Below, in pieces: positions 24,701 to 35,424 of a stretch of 64,000 nucleotides of DNA (positions are counted from its first letter, which is position 1; every line of letters begins with the position of its first letter). The position numbers and the translations under genes are program-made. Where the stretch lies: positions 4,608,501 to 4,672,500 of the forward strand of contig NC_051101.1 in the NCBI RefSeq assembly GCF_901709675.1, given 5' to 3'. The notes beneath the pieces are model-generated. The model ran no database searches. It was not told where the DNA came from and was given only the letters and a program-made list of their open reading frames with translations. This DNA comes from Syngnathus acus (lineage: Eukaryota; Chordata; Actinopteri; Syngnathiformes; Syngnathidae).

Positions 24701-27700
24701 GTAAGTGATTTGATTCTGACCATTGGTTCACACGCACAATGATTTGACGCTACCTTTATGTCGTTATTTACAGGTTTTAAAACATCTGCACAAAAAGCTG
24801 AGAAATGCATCCAAAAAGTCTGAGGCAGCAAAGAAAAAGGTATGTTTGAAGAGACATTTACGTTTTCTTCAAATGAGATGGCACAATCAATATTTTATAA
24901 TATGCTTGTTATATTTAGAATGATGCCATTGCTCACTCAAGGATACTGCAATTAAATAGCTCAGAAGGGGCACATCCCATCTATGTTCATACAAAGTACA
25001 TATCTATGGTTGCTGGGAGGAATGCTTTTATTGAGTTATTGTTACCTCACTTTTGGTCTTTTTATTTCATCAACATGGTTATGGTGTTAATTATATACAT
25101 TTCAAGCCAGACAGCAGTTGCCACAATAATCACAAGTTGAGGAAAAGCACCTCTTCACCTTTGAACTCAAATCTCACTAGAATGTGTTTGTGGCTATCAC
25201 AGAATATACTATGCAAAATTATCTGGCAAAAGTTTGTGGGGGGGTCATACTAGTGAGGTCATCATGAGAGGCATTGTCACACCCCATCTCCTGTGCCAGC
25301 TGTTTCCACGTGTCTTTCCATATCCTGTGTGCTTGTGTCCTTTGGTCAGTCCTACGACACAACCTGATAACGACTTTGCGATAATCACTGAGGTGTGTGT
25401 GTGTGTGTGTCACATTCTAAAAGGAACAAATTCTACCACATGCAACACTTGTTTTTTTTATAAATCTATGCAAGTGGTGACATTTTTCAATTTAGAACTA
25501 CACCATTCCTAGAAAATCACAATGTCCCATTGCTGATGAGCTAGTTTTGAAATGATCCAGGCTAGGAAAGATATCCTTTGGGGCGATCTGGTGCTCACTG
25601 GCAGTTGATAACCCCTGACTTACATGCATATTCCAAATCTAGGCATCAACAATCTACCAACTGCCGTTAAGGTTGTGGTAGCAATCGCTGTAAGAAATAG
25701 TTGTTAAAACTCCAAGGATCCCCCTCGAGTTGTGAACTGTGAAATATTTTTAATCTAAAATGGTATATGCAAAAAAGTAGGTTTTTTTTTTACAAATGGC
25801 AATTTCATGGTTAAAAGTCCATTAAATGTGATCAGTTAGTTTTGTTGTTTTAATTATGTTTGAATGTGCTTATGATTACACTCAGATATCAGTTTTAAAA
25901 ATGCATTTGTTGACTTTGTCTGAACAGATGGATGGCGCAAGGTTACTCCCACTGTTGTTGCAAAATGCTGTTTGCTTTGTGAATTCATGGATCTTAAAAA
26001 GGCACTGTGGAATAGCCACTGCTCTCAAAAGCCAAAACGAACAGAAAAGAAACCCTTTCTTAGTCTTCCCTGTAATGTGACAATTATTCCCATCTTCTCT
26101 AATTATGAATCATTTCCAGATAAACAATTTGAAAAATCACAGAGTTTTGCTTGTCAAGATTTATTAGAGCCACTTCTTAATGGGTCCAGCTTGATTTTAC
26201 TTGGCAAGCAACAATGTTTTTGAATGGATTTTCGGCATCCAGAGTTGCACAGATACACCATTATAAAATTGAATGTGTCCATGTTGTTAAGCATTCTATA
26301 AGCAGAACAGTGGCGGTGAATGCTTCAGACATGACAGTTCATCCAAAAAGGCACCTGTGCTCACTGTTCATGACATATACCTACCCATACTATAACCCCA
26401 GCGTAACCATTGGTCATTGGATCGACGACGTAGACGTTCACTAACAGATGCCTTAAGACATAGGTGTCAAACTCAAGGCCCGCCACATCATTTGATGTGG
26501 TCCCCCAAGACAAATTGTGCATCGACTTCATGTGTCAATACAAATTTTCTTCACTTTTAAAGAAATAGATATTGCTAGAAATGTTTGTTACCATTCATCT
26601 TTTAAATATATTTGAACAGTTGTAGTCTCCAGTTTCAAACCTAGTTATTCATCAGTTTGTTGTGTAGCCTATACTGTATATAATAAAAGGTCTTGACAGT
26701 CATAATGGCCCTCTGAAGAAAACTATGACTACGATGCGGCCCGCGACAAAAATGAGTTTGACACCCCTGTCTTAAGATATCATACATCCAGTCTGCCATC
26801 TTCTCTGTACAGTAAAAAATAGGATTCATCCATGAATAGAAGACCTCTCCAACGTGGAGCCTGCCATTAAATGTGAGGATTTGCCTACTCAATTAAATTG
26901 CAAGGACAAACTGCAGTCAGGTCAAGCACCAATTGGGGAAAAACAAGTATGCAGATGAGCTTCCCCGAGATGGTTTCTTGTATTTTGTGCAAAAATTATT
27001 TTGTTTTGCAAACCAGTTGTTGCAGCAGCTGTTTTAGCTGGCTTTATATGAAGATGTTAAAATGTTTAACAGATCATCAAGAGACCTTAACCCTATTGGA
27101 TGAACTTGACCTGAGTTAGCCTCTCACCTCACACCACTGACCCCTGACCATGTTCTACCTATATTTTCTTCCTTGTTCATTTTTTGTGGACATACGTACT
27201 TGCCTGGTGTGCCAATCATTTTGCCCACTTTCTGTGCATTGTTGCATACTGTGAATTATTGTTTACTTTAATTTCCATTTTGGATGTGATTTGGCTGCAA
27301 CTCTGAGCCTCGCAAACAAAAGCAGAGGAAAAGTGCCACATTTTTCCAGGCTCTTTAATCGCATTGTGTTTGCCACAATTAGCTCTGGAATTATGCTAGT
27401 GGCTGGTTCACATGGGAATGCAATGCGTGAGTGTTATTATGACATGTTTATTTAATTTTTGACACATTCCAGCTGCCTGAATGTCAGTCTTGCATAAAAG
27501 TGATTGCTTTTATATTATACGTTCAATTGTCATTACAATTTGCTTTGAAACGGCACACCTACAAATATGTTTGTCTGATGGGCAAAGCATGATGTCAGGT
27601 TATTCTTGCCGACATTGATGGATTTCTGCCCACTTTTAATTTTTGACCTTTGAGTGATTTGAATCCTTAATTCAAACCTATGATAAAAGGTAATTGGGGT

Positions 27701-28419
27701 CTGACTGCAAAGCCAAACATGTAACCTTTCTCTTGTACACCTTTGACATACACTTTTGAATTTTATCAAGCCTGAGATGACTTTCATGAACTTTAAATTA
27801 CATTTTCTGCTGACGGTGCCATCCCAATTACAGAATAGGGTTCTCATTCTCAACACCTCAGTATTCACGAGCCACAGTCAAATACTAATAGAAAGTGAGT
27901 CATTATGCAAGTGATCCTCTGGCGTTTCTTGTAATGAAATACACACTCCACCAATTTGATGAAGAGACTGCTGTGAGACAAAGTGAAGCCAGAAGTTCAA
28001 TTTATCATGCAAATTCACTTCACTGTTACTTTTGACCTGGAGAGCACTATACACTAACACCATTCTGTGTTCTTTCCTTCTCATGTGGTGGATCTCAGAC
28101 AGCGCAGACAGTGCTGGTTGTGGTGGTGGTGTTCTGTCTGTCTTGGCTTCCTCATCATGTGATTCACCTCTGGGTAGAGTTTGGGAGATTCCCGCTGAAC
28201 CCGGCTTCCTTTTTGCTGCGGATCGCCGCCCACTGCTTGGCGTACAGCAACTCATCTGTCAACCCAGTCATCTATGCCTTCCTGTCGGAAAACTTCAGGA
28301 AAGCTTATAAGCAGGTGTTCAAATGCCAGCTTGGTACAGAAGATGTGTTGTTTAATGAGATCAAGGAGACCCGCAGTAGGGCAGATGCGCCGCCTTCAAC
28401 AAACTGCACCAATGTTTGA
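24044..28419 (+). CDS. galr1: Galanin receptor type 1 (complete, 3 coding exons, 347 aa)
   Basis: The join is 24044-24700, 24774-24839 and 28099-28419. All junctions are GT/AG and in phase 0. The product is a class A GPCR for the neuropeptide galanin, in the family usually coupled to Gi/o at the plasma membrane. Visible features: N-glycosylation motifs at N2, N17 and N180; TM1 GN (N50); TM2 LNLSIAD (D80); Cys107-Cys184 disulfide pair; DRY at 131-133; TM6 SWLPHHVIHLW with H260, H261 and H264, plus E268 and F279 aligning with galanin-contact residues of the human receptor; NPVIY at 296-300; palmitoylatable Cys317; and a C-terminal NCTNV. Human GALR1 has 349 aa and the same three-exon layout. 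The start has A at -3. Fish have more than one galr1 gene, and I cannot say which copy this is. Confidence 0.97.
24774..24839 (+). CDS. galr1: galr1 exon 2: third intracellular loop
   Basis: A 66-base micro-exon (22 codons, VLKHLHKKLRNASKKSEAAK then KK) between TTTACAG and GTATGTTTG, rich in Lys. Intron 1 is only 73 bases. Human GALR1 has the same small exon for this loop. Confidence 0.95.
24840..28098 (+). other. galr1: galr1 intron 2 (3.26 kb)
   Basis: Contains a short (GT)n at 25394-25410 and the inverted hAT copy at 26.46-26.77 kb. No coding exon was recognised in the rest. Confidence 0.8.
26459..26769 (-). mobile_element. Non-autonomous hAT-type element, inverted copy inside galr1 intron 2
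   Basis: Starts CATAGGTGTCAAACTCAAGG and ends GAGTTTGACACCCCTG. It shares internal words with the 21.64 kb copy in reverse orientation. The flanks CCTTAAGA (26451-26458) and TCTTAAGA (26770-26777) agree at 7 of 8 bases, so this insertion is probably older than the copy with perfect flanks. Confidence 0.85.
28099..28419 (+). CDS. galr1: galr1 exon 3: TM6, TM7 and C-terminal tail
   Basis: Starts TAQTVLVVVVVF after GATCTCAG. 106 codons and TGA at 28417-28419. Contains SWLPHH, the NPVIY motif and a Ser/Thr-containing tail. Confidence 0.96.
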   Translation, partial: TAQTVLVVVVVFCLSWLPHHVIHLWVEFGRFPLNPASFLLRIAAHCLAYSNSSVNPVIYAFLSENFRKAYKQVFKCQLGTEDVLFNEIKETRSRADAPPSTNCTNV

Positions 28420-28638
28420 CTTTGTGCACAGAAGTGTACAAATAATTCATGGTAACTGTCAAATGAAAACTGAATTTAAGGATGCATTGACAGGCCAAAA
28501 TTGTAGATATTTCGTGGATGTTGCCACGACCGTTCCACATAAGCGCTGAAAGGTTTAAATTATTTGTACAATGTTTGTATATGATACATACTGCTTTTAA
28601 ATGTAATCTGTTCGTGTTTAATCTTTCACATTTTGGGG

Positions 28639-28644
28639 AATAAA
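28639..28644 (+). terminator. galr1: galr1 poly(A) signal (AATAAA)
   Basis: First canonical AATAAA after the stop, 220 bases downstream. It implies a short 3' UTR, about 28420-28665. Confidence 0.65.
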
Positions 28645-28665
28645 ATTCAAGTATGCACTCTTACA

Positions 28666-29146
28666 AATCAAAATAATGTTATGTTAGCGAAGATAGCCTT
28701 TTGAATGTTCATCCTCTATGAAGAACTGTGTTGGGTATTGACGCTATGTAACAATGAAAACTCCAATTTTACTGTTACAACCAGAGTTTCATCCAGAAGT
28801 ACTTGGACAACTATTTCTCTTCATGGAAATGCTTTTCCAGGTCTTTACTGGAGCCACCATCACTTGCTGCTTGTTTGTGCGTCTTGCTACTCATCTTCAA
28901 TAAGTGAATATTACGCTCTATTAGATTTTTGGCAAAATTTCCAGGGTAGAATATTCAGCTTTTTCCACATTAAATATTTGTGGCCTTGTGGTTAGGACAG
29001 CTGCCTCAAGGTTCTTGATTTGCATTTTTGCTATCTGGCTAACCTGGGGTACTGATTAATGCAAAGTTTGATACACACTTCTGAAATAACAGATATTGCT
29101 CAAATTCCCGTTACGTACGATGTTATTATGAGTTATTCATTTACAG
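28666..29146. other. Intergenic, nothing recognised
   Basis: AT-rich sequence between the galr1 3' UTR and the repeat cluster. The 96-codon plus-strand frame here is not like any protein I know. Confidence 0.4.
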
Positions 29147-29480
29147 GCGGCCATGGATCAGTGGTTGAGAAGTCGTCCAGCAACCGGGGGGTCGGCTGTT
29201 CGATTCCCGCTCTGTCCAAGTCCTGTCCTGTATTGGAGAAGAAACTTCACCCACCTTGCGTGCAGTGCCACTCACACTGGTGTAATGAATGTTTGGTGGT
29301 GGTCAGCGGGCACTGGCAGCCAGGCTTCTGTCAGTCTGCCCCAGGGCAGCTGTTGTTACTTATGTAGTTTACCACCACCAGAGTGTGAATGGGTGAGTGT
29401 ATGAATAATGCATCTGCTGTGAGTGCTTCGAGTATTGGTTTCTATAGAAAAGTTATAGATCTAAATCCAAGGACCTATTA
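29147..29480 (+). mobile_element. tRNA-headed teleost SINE
   Basis: The head GGCGGCCATGGATCAGTGGT with B-box-like TGTTCGATTCCCGC resembles a tRNA-derived promoter. The body (CACTTCACCCACCTTGCG-type words, GTTTGGTGGTGGTCAGCG, CTGTCAGTCTGCCCCAGGGC, ACCACCACCAGAGTGTGAAT) is a conserved fish SINE core. It differs from the GGAT-tailed family next to it. Confidence 0.75.
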
Positions 29481-29514
29481 TAATTATTTTGTCATATTCA
29501 TCCATCTAATTTTC

Positions 29515-29825
29515 ATCCATCCATCCATTTTCTGTACCACTTTGTCCCCACGGGGTTCGCAGGCGTGCTGGAGCCTATCCCAGCCGTCTCGGGGCATTAG
29601 GCGGGGGACACCCTCAACTGGTTGCACTCGCACCTAGGGACAATTTGGAGTGCTCAATCGGCCTACCAAGCATATTTTTGGGATGTGGGAGGAAACCGGA
29701 GTGCCCGGAGAAAACCCACGCGGACACGGGGAGAACATGCAAACTCCACACAGGGAGGTGGAATCGAACCTGCACCCTCCTAACTGTGAGGCGGACGTGC
29801 GAACCAGTGCGCCACCGAGCCGCCA
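29515..29825 (-). mobile_element. SINE-like repeat with GGAT tail, minus orientation
   Basis: In minus sense it starts GGCGGCTCGGTGGCGCACTG, has the B-box-like word CAGGTTCGATTCC, the core TTTTCTCCGGGCACTCCGG, the end GGGATAGGCTCCAGCACG and then GGATGGATGG. It looks complete and little decayed. Confidence 0.8.
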
Positions 29826-29876
29826 TCTAATTTTCATGATTTGTCAAACTATTTATCAAGGATGATTTTATACGAA

Positions 29877-30226
29877 GGGTGGCACAGTGAAGCACGGGTT
29901 AGCACGGCGCCTCACAATTCAGAGATGGTGAGTTCGATTCTGGCTCCTGTATTCCTGTATTGAGTTTGCGTGTTCTCCCCATGCCTGTGTGGGTTTCTTC
30001 CGGGTACTCCGGTTTCATCCCATATTCCAAAACCATGCATGGTAGGGCGATTGAGCACACCAAATTGCCCGTGCGTGTGATTGTGGATGGTTGTTTGTCA
30101 ATATGTGCCCTGTGACTGGTTGGCAACCAGTTCAGGGTGTACCCCGCCTACTGCCCAAAGTCAGCTGGGATAGGATCTAGCAAGCAAGCGACCCTCGTGA
30201 GGATAAGGGGTTCAGATAATGGATGA
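29877..30226 (+). mobile_element. SINE-like repeat with GGAT tail, plus orientation
   Basis: Head GGGTGGCACAGTGAAGCACG, B-box GAGTTCGATTCTGGC, same core as the 4.1 kb copy, end GGATGAGTGG. It lies head-to-head with the 29.5 kb copy, only about 50 bases apart. Confidence 0.75.
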
Positions 30227-33200
30227 GTGGATTAAACAAGTCTGGATAAGGATACATGTTAATATACAACAAATACATCTAATACATACTCTAATGACGT
30301 TGATTAACCAATAATGAAGATTTCTCTCACCACATAAATAATGCTCTGCGACTACTGCTCATTATGATACCAGTATTCTGTAAAATTAATGATTATTTTA
30401 TTGATAAACCACGTGTTATTACAATTGTTTTAATTTCATGAAAACAAAATGTTTGATGTTGATTTCTTTTGAGAAAAAATGTGTAGTGTGCTGCAACAGA
30501 ACAATTTTTATAATTTGTTGTTGTAGCATGAATACTCCAACAGCATGTGCACTGGTATGTGAAATACTGTATTGCTTAACTTTGTGTGTGCTATTTCCTT
30601 GTGAGTCTCGTGAGATCTTACAGCAGGTTGGAGTGTCTTGGGGTGTCTAGTTATCTGTGTAGAAAATATTTGTTTCTTAAATAGGGTCTATTGTACATAT
30701 TAAAAACAGATAATTTTTTAATCACCCCAACTATTCCTCCCACACACAAAAATGACTGTGCTGCAGTTGAGTGTAGCTCCAGTGGTCCAAATCTGATGTT
30801 TTTGTGACATTCAAAATTAATTGTGTACGTATTGAACTTTGTGGTAGTTCCACATATTTTATTATTGCAGTTTCATTCTGTGGTTTTCATGTTTAAAAAT
30901 CTCTTGTGTACACTGTGAATTGAAATTTTGTTTGCTCATTCCATTTAACTTCATTGCCATAAAAGGAGCTTTGTCTTCATTCCCAGTGAAAGCATGAACT
31001 GATGATTTAGACTTCCTTTGCTCCCACAATGAGTTGATGAAAAATAACAAAGAAGGTTCCCATCAGTGGGGTCCCATCAACAGTCTGCTTTGTTGATCAC
31101 AGACAAGTGGAGGGCATTTGCTGACATTGTAATATAAGGTCTTGACCTGATTTCAACAATTATTGTGCAAGGCCTATTTGATTTAAGATTGTGAACATTT
31201 CTGGAAGGAAAAGTGTTCTTTAATAAATTGTAGTTAAAAAAACACACGGTCATAGTAGGCTCTGTGTCTATGGCAAGTTGCAAATGGTTGATTGTTATTC
31301 GAGAAGTATACGACAGACATCGGCCACAGAAATTAAAAAGGGATAGTGTTTAAACTCCCCTCCAAATGCATCGGAAAAATATAATATTTGGGTGTGACAT
31401 CACAAGATTATTTCAACACAAGAGCTCAACATTTGATCTTTTTGGTGTTTTCACCTGGATACACAACTTTGACAGATCATCACATTTATAGGAGAACAAA
31501 ATATTGGAACTGAATTGAAAGAGTAAAGTGAAGAAGAATTGCAAATGCTTTGCATGGGAAAGCCGCATCGTTTTGCACTGAACGGGTGCTGGTAGACATA
31601 TTTACATACTCACAATAACCATTCAAAAAGAAATGCAATGTATGCACATCATTCGATATAGAAACTATAAAAAGGGGCAATCAAATGTTAGCAGAAAACA
31701 CATTTGAAGACCTCTTCTGAAATTGTGCAGTTTTGGCTCAACAACATAAACATTGCCCATAGCAGCTTCAGATCATTTTCAAAAAAATCATAAAACAATG
31801 GCTTGGGCTACATCCTTTTTTGTTATCTTTTTTAGTGACAGTTGACCATTCATAGCTATGTTTCACTTCAAACTAAAATGTAGTTTGCAAACACCCAATG
31901 ATACTTGCTAGCATTGCAAGCAAGGACAATCTGGCTCTGTACTTTTGGAAAGTGAAAGAGAGGTATGTGACGTTTGTTCACCAATATACCCTACTTACTG
32001 TACATGGACCGCTGGGATAGGCTCGAGCACGTCCGCAACCCTTGGAGGATGAAGCAGTTCGAACAATTAATGGTTGTTAAAGCCAATGAACCGCACGGTG
32101 CTGCTTTCATCACTTTGCAATTCAGGGGCTGCATCACTAAACTTTTTCAATATCCCCCCTTCCTCCCTAAATCAGTGTATTCATTTTCCTCTAGGAATTG
32201 ACATGCAGGGAACTCTGTTTTGTATTTTATTTATTTATTTTTTCTCCCTACAAAAAGCCAAAATTCACAAATTTCTTCAAATATTGTTTTCTGCGAAATA
32301 TTGTTTTCTGTCAATCATTTTTTTTTGCCTCAAGGACCTGCATCATCCTAAGGAGATAAGCACCCCATGCAGCAAACGTATCGGGAATTGCTTTGTCACA
32401 TTCAACTCATGAATGACAACACGTAACAATGTTTGAAACAAGACAATTTAACTGCTTCGCTTTCTTCACATCATGTACTGTTTCTTTCAAAATACGTCTG
32501 ATATAGTATTAATGCACTTCTGTATGTCAGTACAAAATAGCACACAGAGGATATCTTTTTCTCTTTTGATTTGCTTTAAGGTCAATGTGATTGTGCAATA
32601 TATGGGAAGCGCAAACCTTTCAAAAGACACAGCTGCAAGTCTATTCTCAGAAGCCTATTATTATAAAGAAACAGCGTGGACCCTTACTGCAGTAGAGTTC
32701 AATTTAGTCGACAGTGCCTCACTCGAACACATAACACCCTGTGTAATAAGCAAATAGCAATTGCCTCAGTCGCCTCAATAGGTGAATGACGCAATTGCCT
32801 TTTATCCCAAACAAAACAAAAATAAAACTTGTTCTGACAATCAATGCTACATGTGTTGACTGAATGCAGCCCAAGAAACTCAACATTATACAGGGTGCTA
32901 GAAGGATATTGAAAACTACACATGCATTCAGCTCGGAACACCAATCATTTTGGAATTGTAAATTATCTTAAAATATAAAAGGAAAAAAGATTTTTATTGA
33001 AAAATTGTGAAGATTCAACTCACTTGGAGCTAAAGACCACAAATGAGAAAAAAAAATCCCATAATGCCACAGGGTATTGACTTGTGCATGTGTGAGTAAA
33101 ATAAAAAAAAAGTTTCAAAAATTTGACCTACATTCACTTTCTGTTTAAAAATTAAGTAAAATTGTTTATTCGTATTTTTATGGTTATATTGTTGCTGCAG

Positions 33201-34731
33201 TGCATGATTAACATCCAGCATTTTCTTTCCATCATGCAATGGGCTATTTGCTTCTGCATTTGCATATCCCGCGGCATGACATGAACAGGGTTGCGGCTCC
33301 TCGGGTTTTCTCAGAATTCAGAAACTAGTATTCTTAATTACATTGAAACACTTCATTGTGTAAGCTATCATTTCATTATCCTACATATTGTAAATACATA
33401 TCTGAATTTTACATACTGAATCATTTCTTTTTATACAATGTTAGATAGACATTAAATATTGTACTGGAATGTACTAAGTATGCCTTCTTCCTTTTTTTTC
33501 AAACTCTAGGTACTGGTAGACGTCTATAAAATGTGACATTCTGTCATCTTTATCACCCCTTGTACAATTGACAGTTACGTAAAAGGGTCTGCAGTTGACA
33601 TTTTGGTGCCAAATATCACAACTTATCTTTCTGGATCTTGAGGAGTTCATATATAAAAGGCTGACCTATACAGTCTAATACCATTTGGATGCAATCCCTA
33701 CAAAATATGGTATGTTCAAAAACATATTCTTGATATAATTGAATTATTGTACATACAATCTAAACACGGTACACATACACAGCAAGAGACATTAGAACTG
33801 TATTTGTTTTGATCTTGCAGTGCAATTTATTTTATTTTTAAAGAAATCTGGTCATAATCATGCTCTGATCATACAGCGGAAAATAATGCCCCCAATCTCA
33901 AATTTGGGATATCAGAGGACTAATAACATGTAAGATTTGTAGAATAAATCTACATCAAATACACACTGAATGTTTCACTTTCCAGCAAAGTCAAAGTTCA
34001 AGTATAACAATTGTTTCCAGTATTATTTCAATGATTTGAGGGTATTAACCAAGAATAATAGCATTTATAAAAATAAAACATCTCTTCAAACTTTAAGTGA
34101 CCATGACTAACTACACAGCAGTGTTAAAAATACTTTACAGAAACATTGAAATATCTATGTACCAATTAAGAAAGTCTGCACAGTATGTCCCGTATGTATT
34201 TATGTATGTGTATAAAAAAAGAAAAACACAATTGAGAGTGCGCATTAAATACGATTTTAAGTTTGTTTTAGGGGAAAGGGTGAACATTTGTGATATTCAA
34301 CTGTAATTTCTGGAATGTATGAATGTCATTATTTCTACTAACATTTATCATCCGAAACACACTTTCACAGCAAACGCTAGCAGCTAAAAAAATAATTTGC
34401 AAGACAAATTAAACATACAAAATTATATCAGCGAATGTCAGTGAAACAAATTCATACAGTATAGTTTGCTAACTGAATGTAACTGTAATTTAACATTTTG
34501 ATTTTGACATTCAATGGTGTTTAGATCCAGTAACACTGATATTTTTGAAATGCTTACAACTCATTTGAGTACAATTTTAATTTACATTACAGTACATCTT
34601 AACAGGTACTCAACTATTTGAATTCATAGGAACAAACAGCAGTGGTTCTTTTAGTGCTATTGAATTGTAAACGTATAATATTTTGTCACTATTATTTGCT
34701 ATTTTCAGGATGGTTAGTAGTTTCATCAGTC
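30227..34731. other. Intergenic stretch between galr1 and depdc1b
   Basis: No gene recognised. A 3'-end scrap of the SINE-like family is at 32005-32075. Simple A/T-rich tracts are common. Confidence 0.45.
32005..32075 (+). mobile_element. 3'-end scrap of the GGAT-tailed SINE-like family
   Basis: GCTGGGATAGGCTCGAGCAC followed by GCAACCCTTGGAGGATGAAG matches the last part of the copies at 4.1 and 29.9 kb. Confidence 0.6.
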
Positions 34732-34746
34732 TTTATTCCGTTTAAT
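34732..34746 (-). terminator. depdc1b: depdc1b candidate poly(A) signals
   Basis: On the minus strand AATAAA (34737-34732) and ATTAAA (34746-34741) lie close together, about 530 bases past the depdc1b stop. They are the first good candidates I find, giving a 3' UTR of roughly 0.5 kb. Confidence 0.5.
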
Positions 34747-35268
34747 TTGGATCCTCTCTAAACCACTACAGTTAAACTGTATTCTGTTTAGTTATTACAA
34801 CCTAACTATATTTCAAGTACAAGCAAAAAGAAAAAAAAGTTTGAAGGTCAAATCTATTCCTCCTTGGGCAGTTTTGCCCCTCTACACCTAGTAGCTGCTC
34901 CTCAAGCTAGCACAAAGTATTTGAATCTTTTGCACCAGCACTTGCCGATTTGTTGATCCGACTGGCTCATAATAAATTCAATTGACATAACATAATGAAC
35001 AAATTGTTTTTGGAAAGTGTAACTTTTTTCAAACTTTTTGTCAACCTTTCTTTGAAGGTTTGTGAAACCTACTATTTTGTTTAACGAGCATTCTGTGGTG
35101 TCAAGAATGTAACATACACTTCACATCATGCTTAACAAAACCAGGGCCAGTGGTGGTCGTTTATGTTAAGTTTGTTTGCTAATCTGTTGTGTTTGCGGTA
35201 AAGATGGGAGTTCGTAGTGATGACGTGAGTGGGGAGGACTGGGTGTTCCATTATTGAAGATTAACAGT

Positions 35269-35424
35269 TTATGCCCTAAAACTCCAGCTCCTCTGAAAAG
35301 GGTTTGATGTTTTTTTGAGGTTGAAAAACATGAGGGGAGGTTTGAAGCGAGAGTTTTTCTCAACAGCTCTACTTTCTTCCGCGGGGAATCGATTGCGATA
35401 GATTTCGGGATAAGACTTTTGGAA
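35269..35424 (-). CDS. depdc1b: depdc1b exon 11 (C-terminus)
   Basis: 51 codons and TAA (35271-35269): [20 protein letters not shown] to [11 protein letters not shown], after TTTATTTCAG. Basic, aromatic-rich end as in DEPDC1B. Confidence 0.95.
   Translation of the reverse strand, partial: FQKSYPEIYRNRFPAEESRAVEKNSRFKPPLMFFNLKKTSNPFQRSWSFRA

Noticed and set aside
24284-24708. Antisense and shifted frames within galr1 exon 1
   Set aside because: Shadows of a strongly conserved GPCR exon.
28705-28995. Extra exon downstream of galr1
   Set aside because: The receptor already ends with a normal tail and a poly(A) signal follows. The frame has no family likeness.
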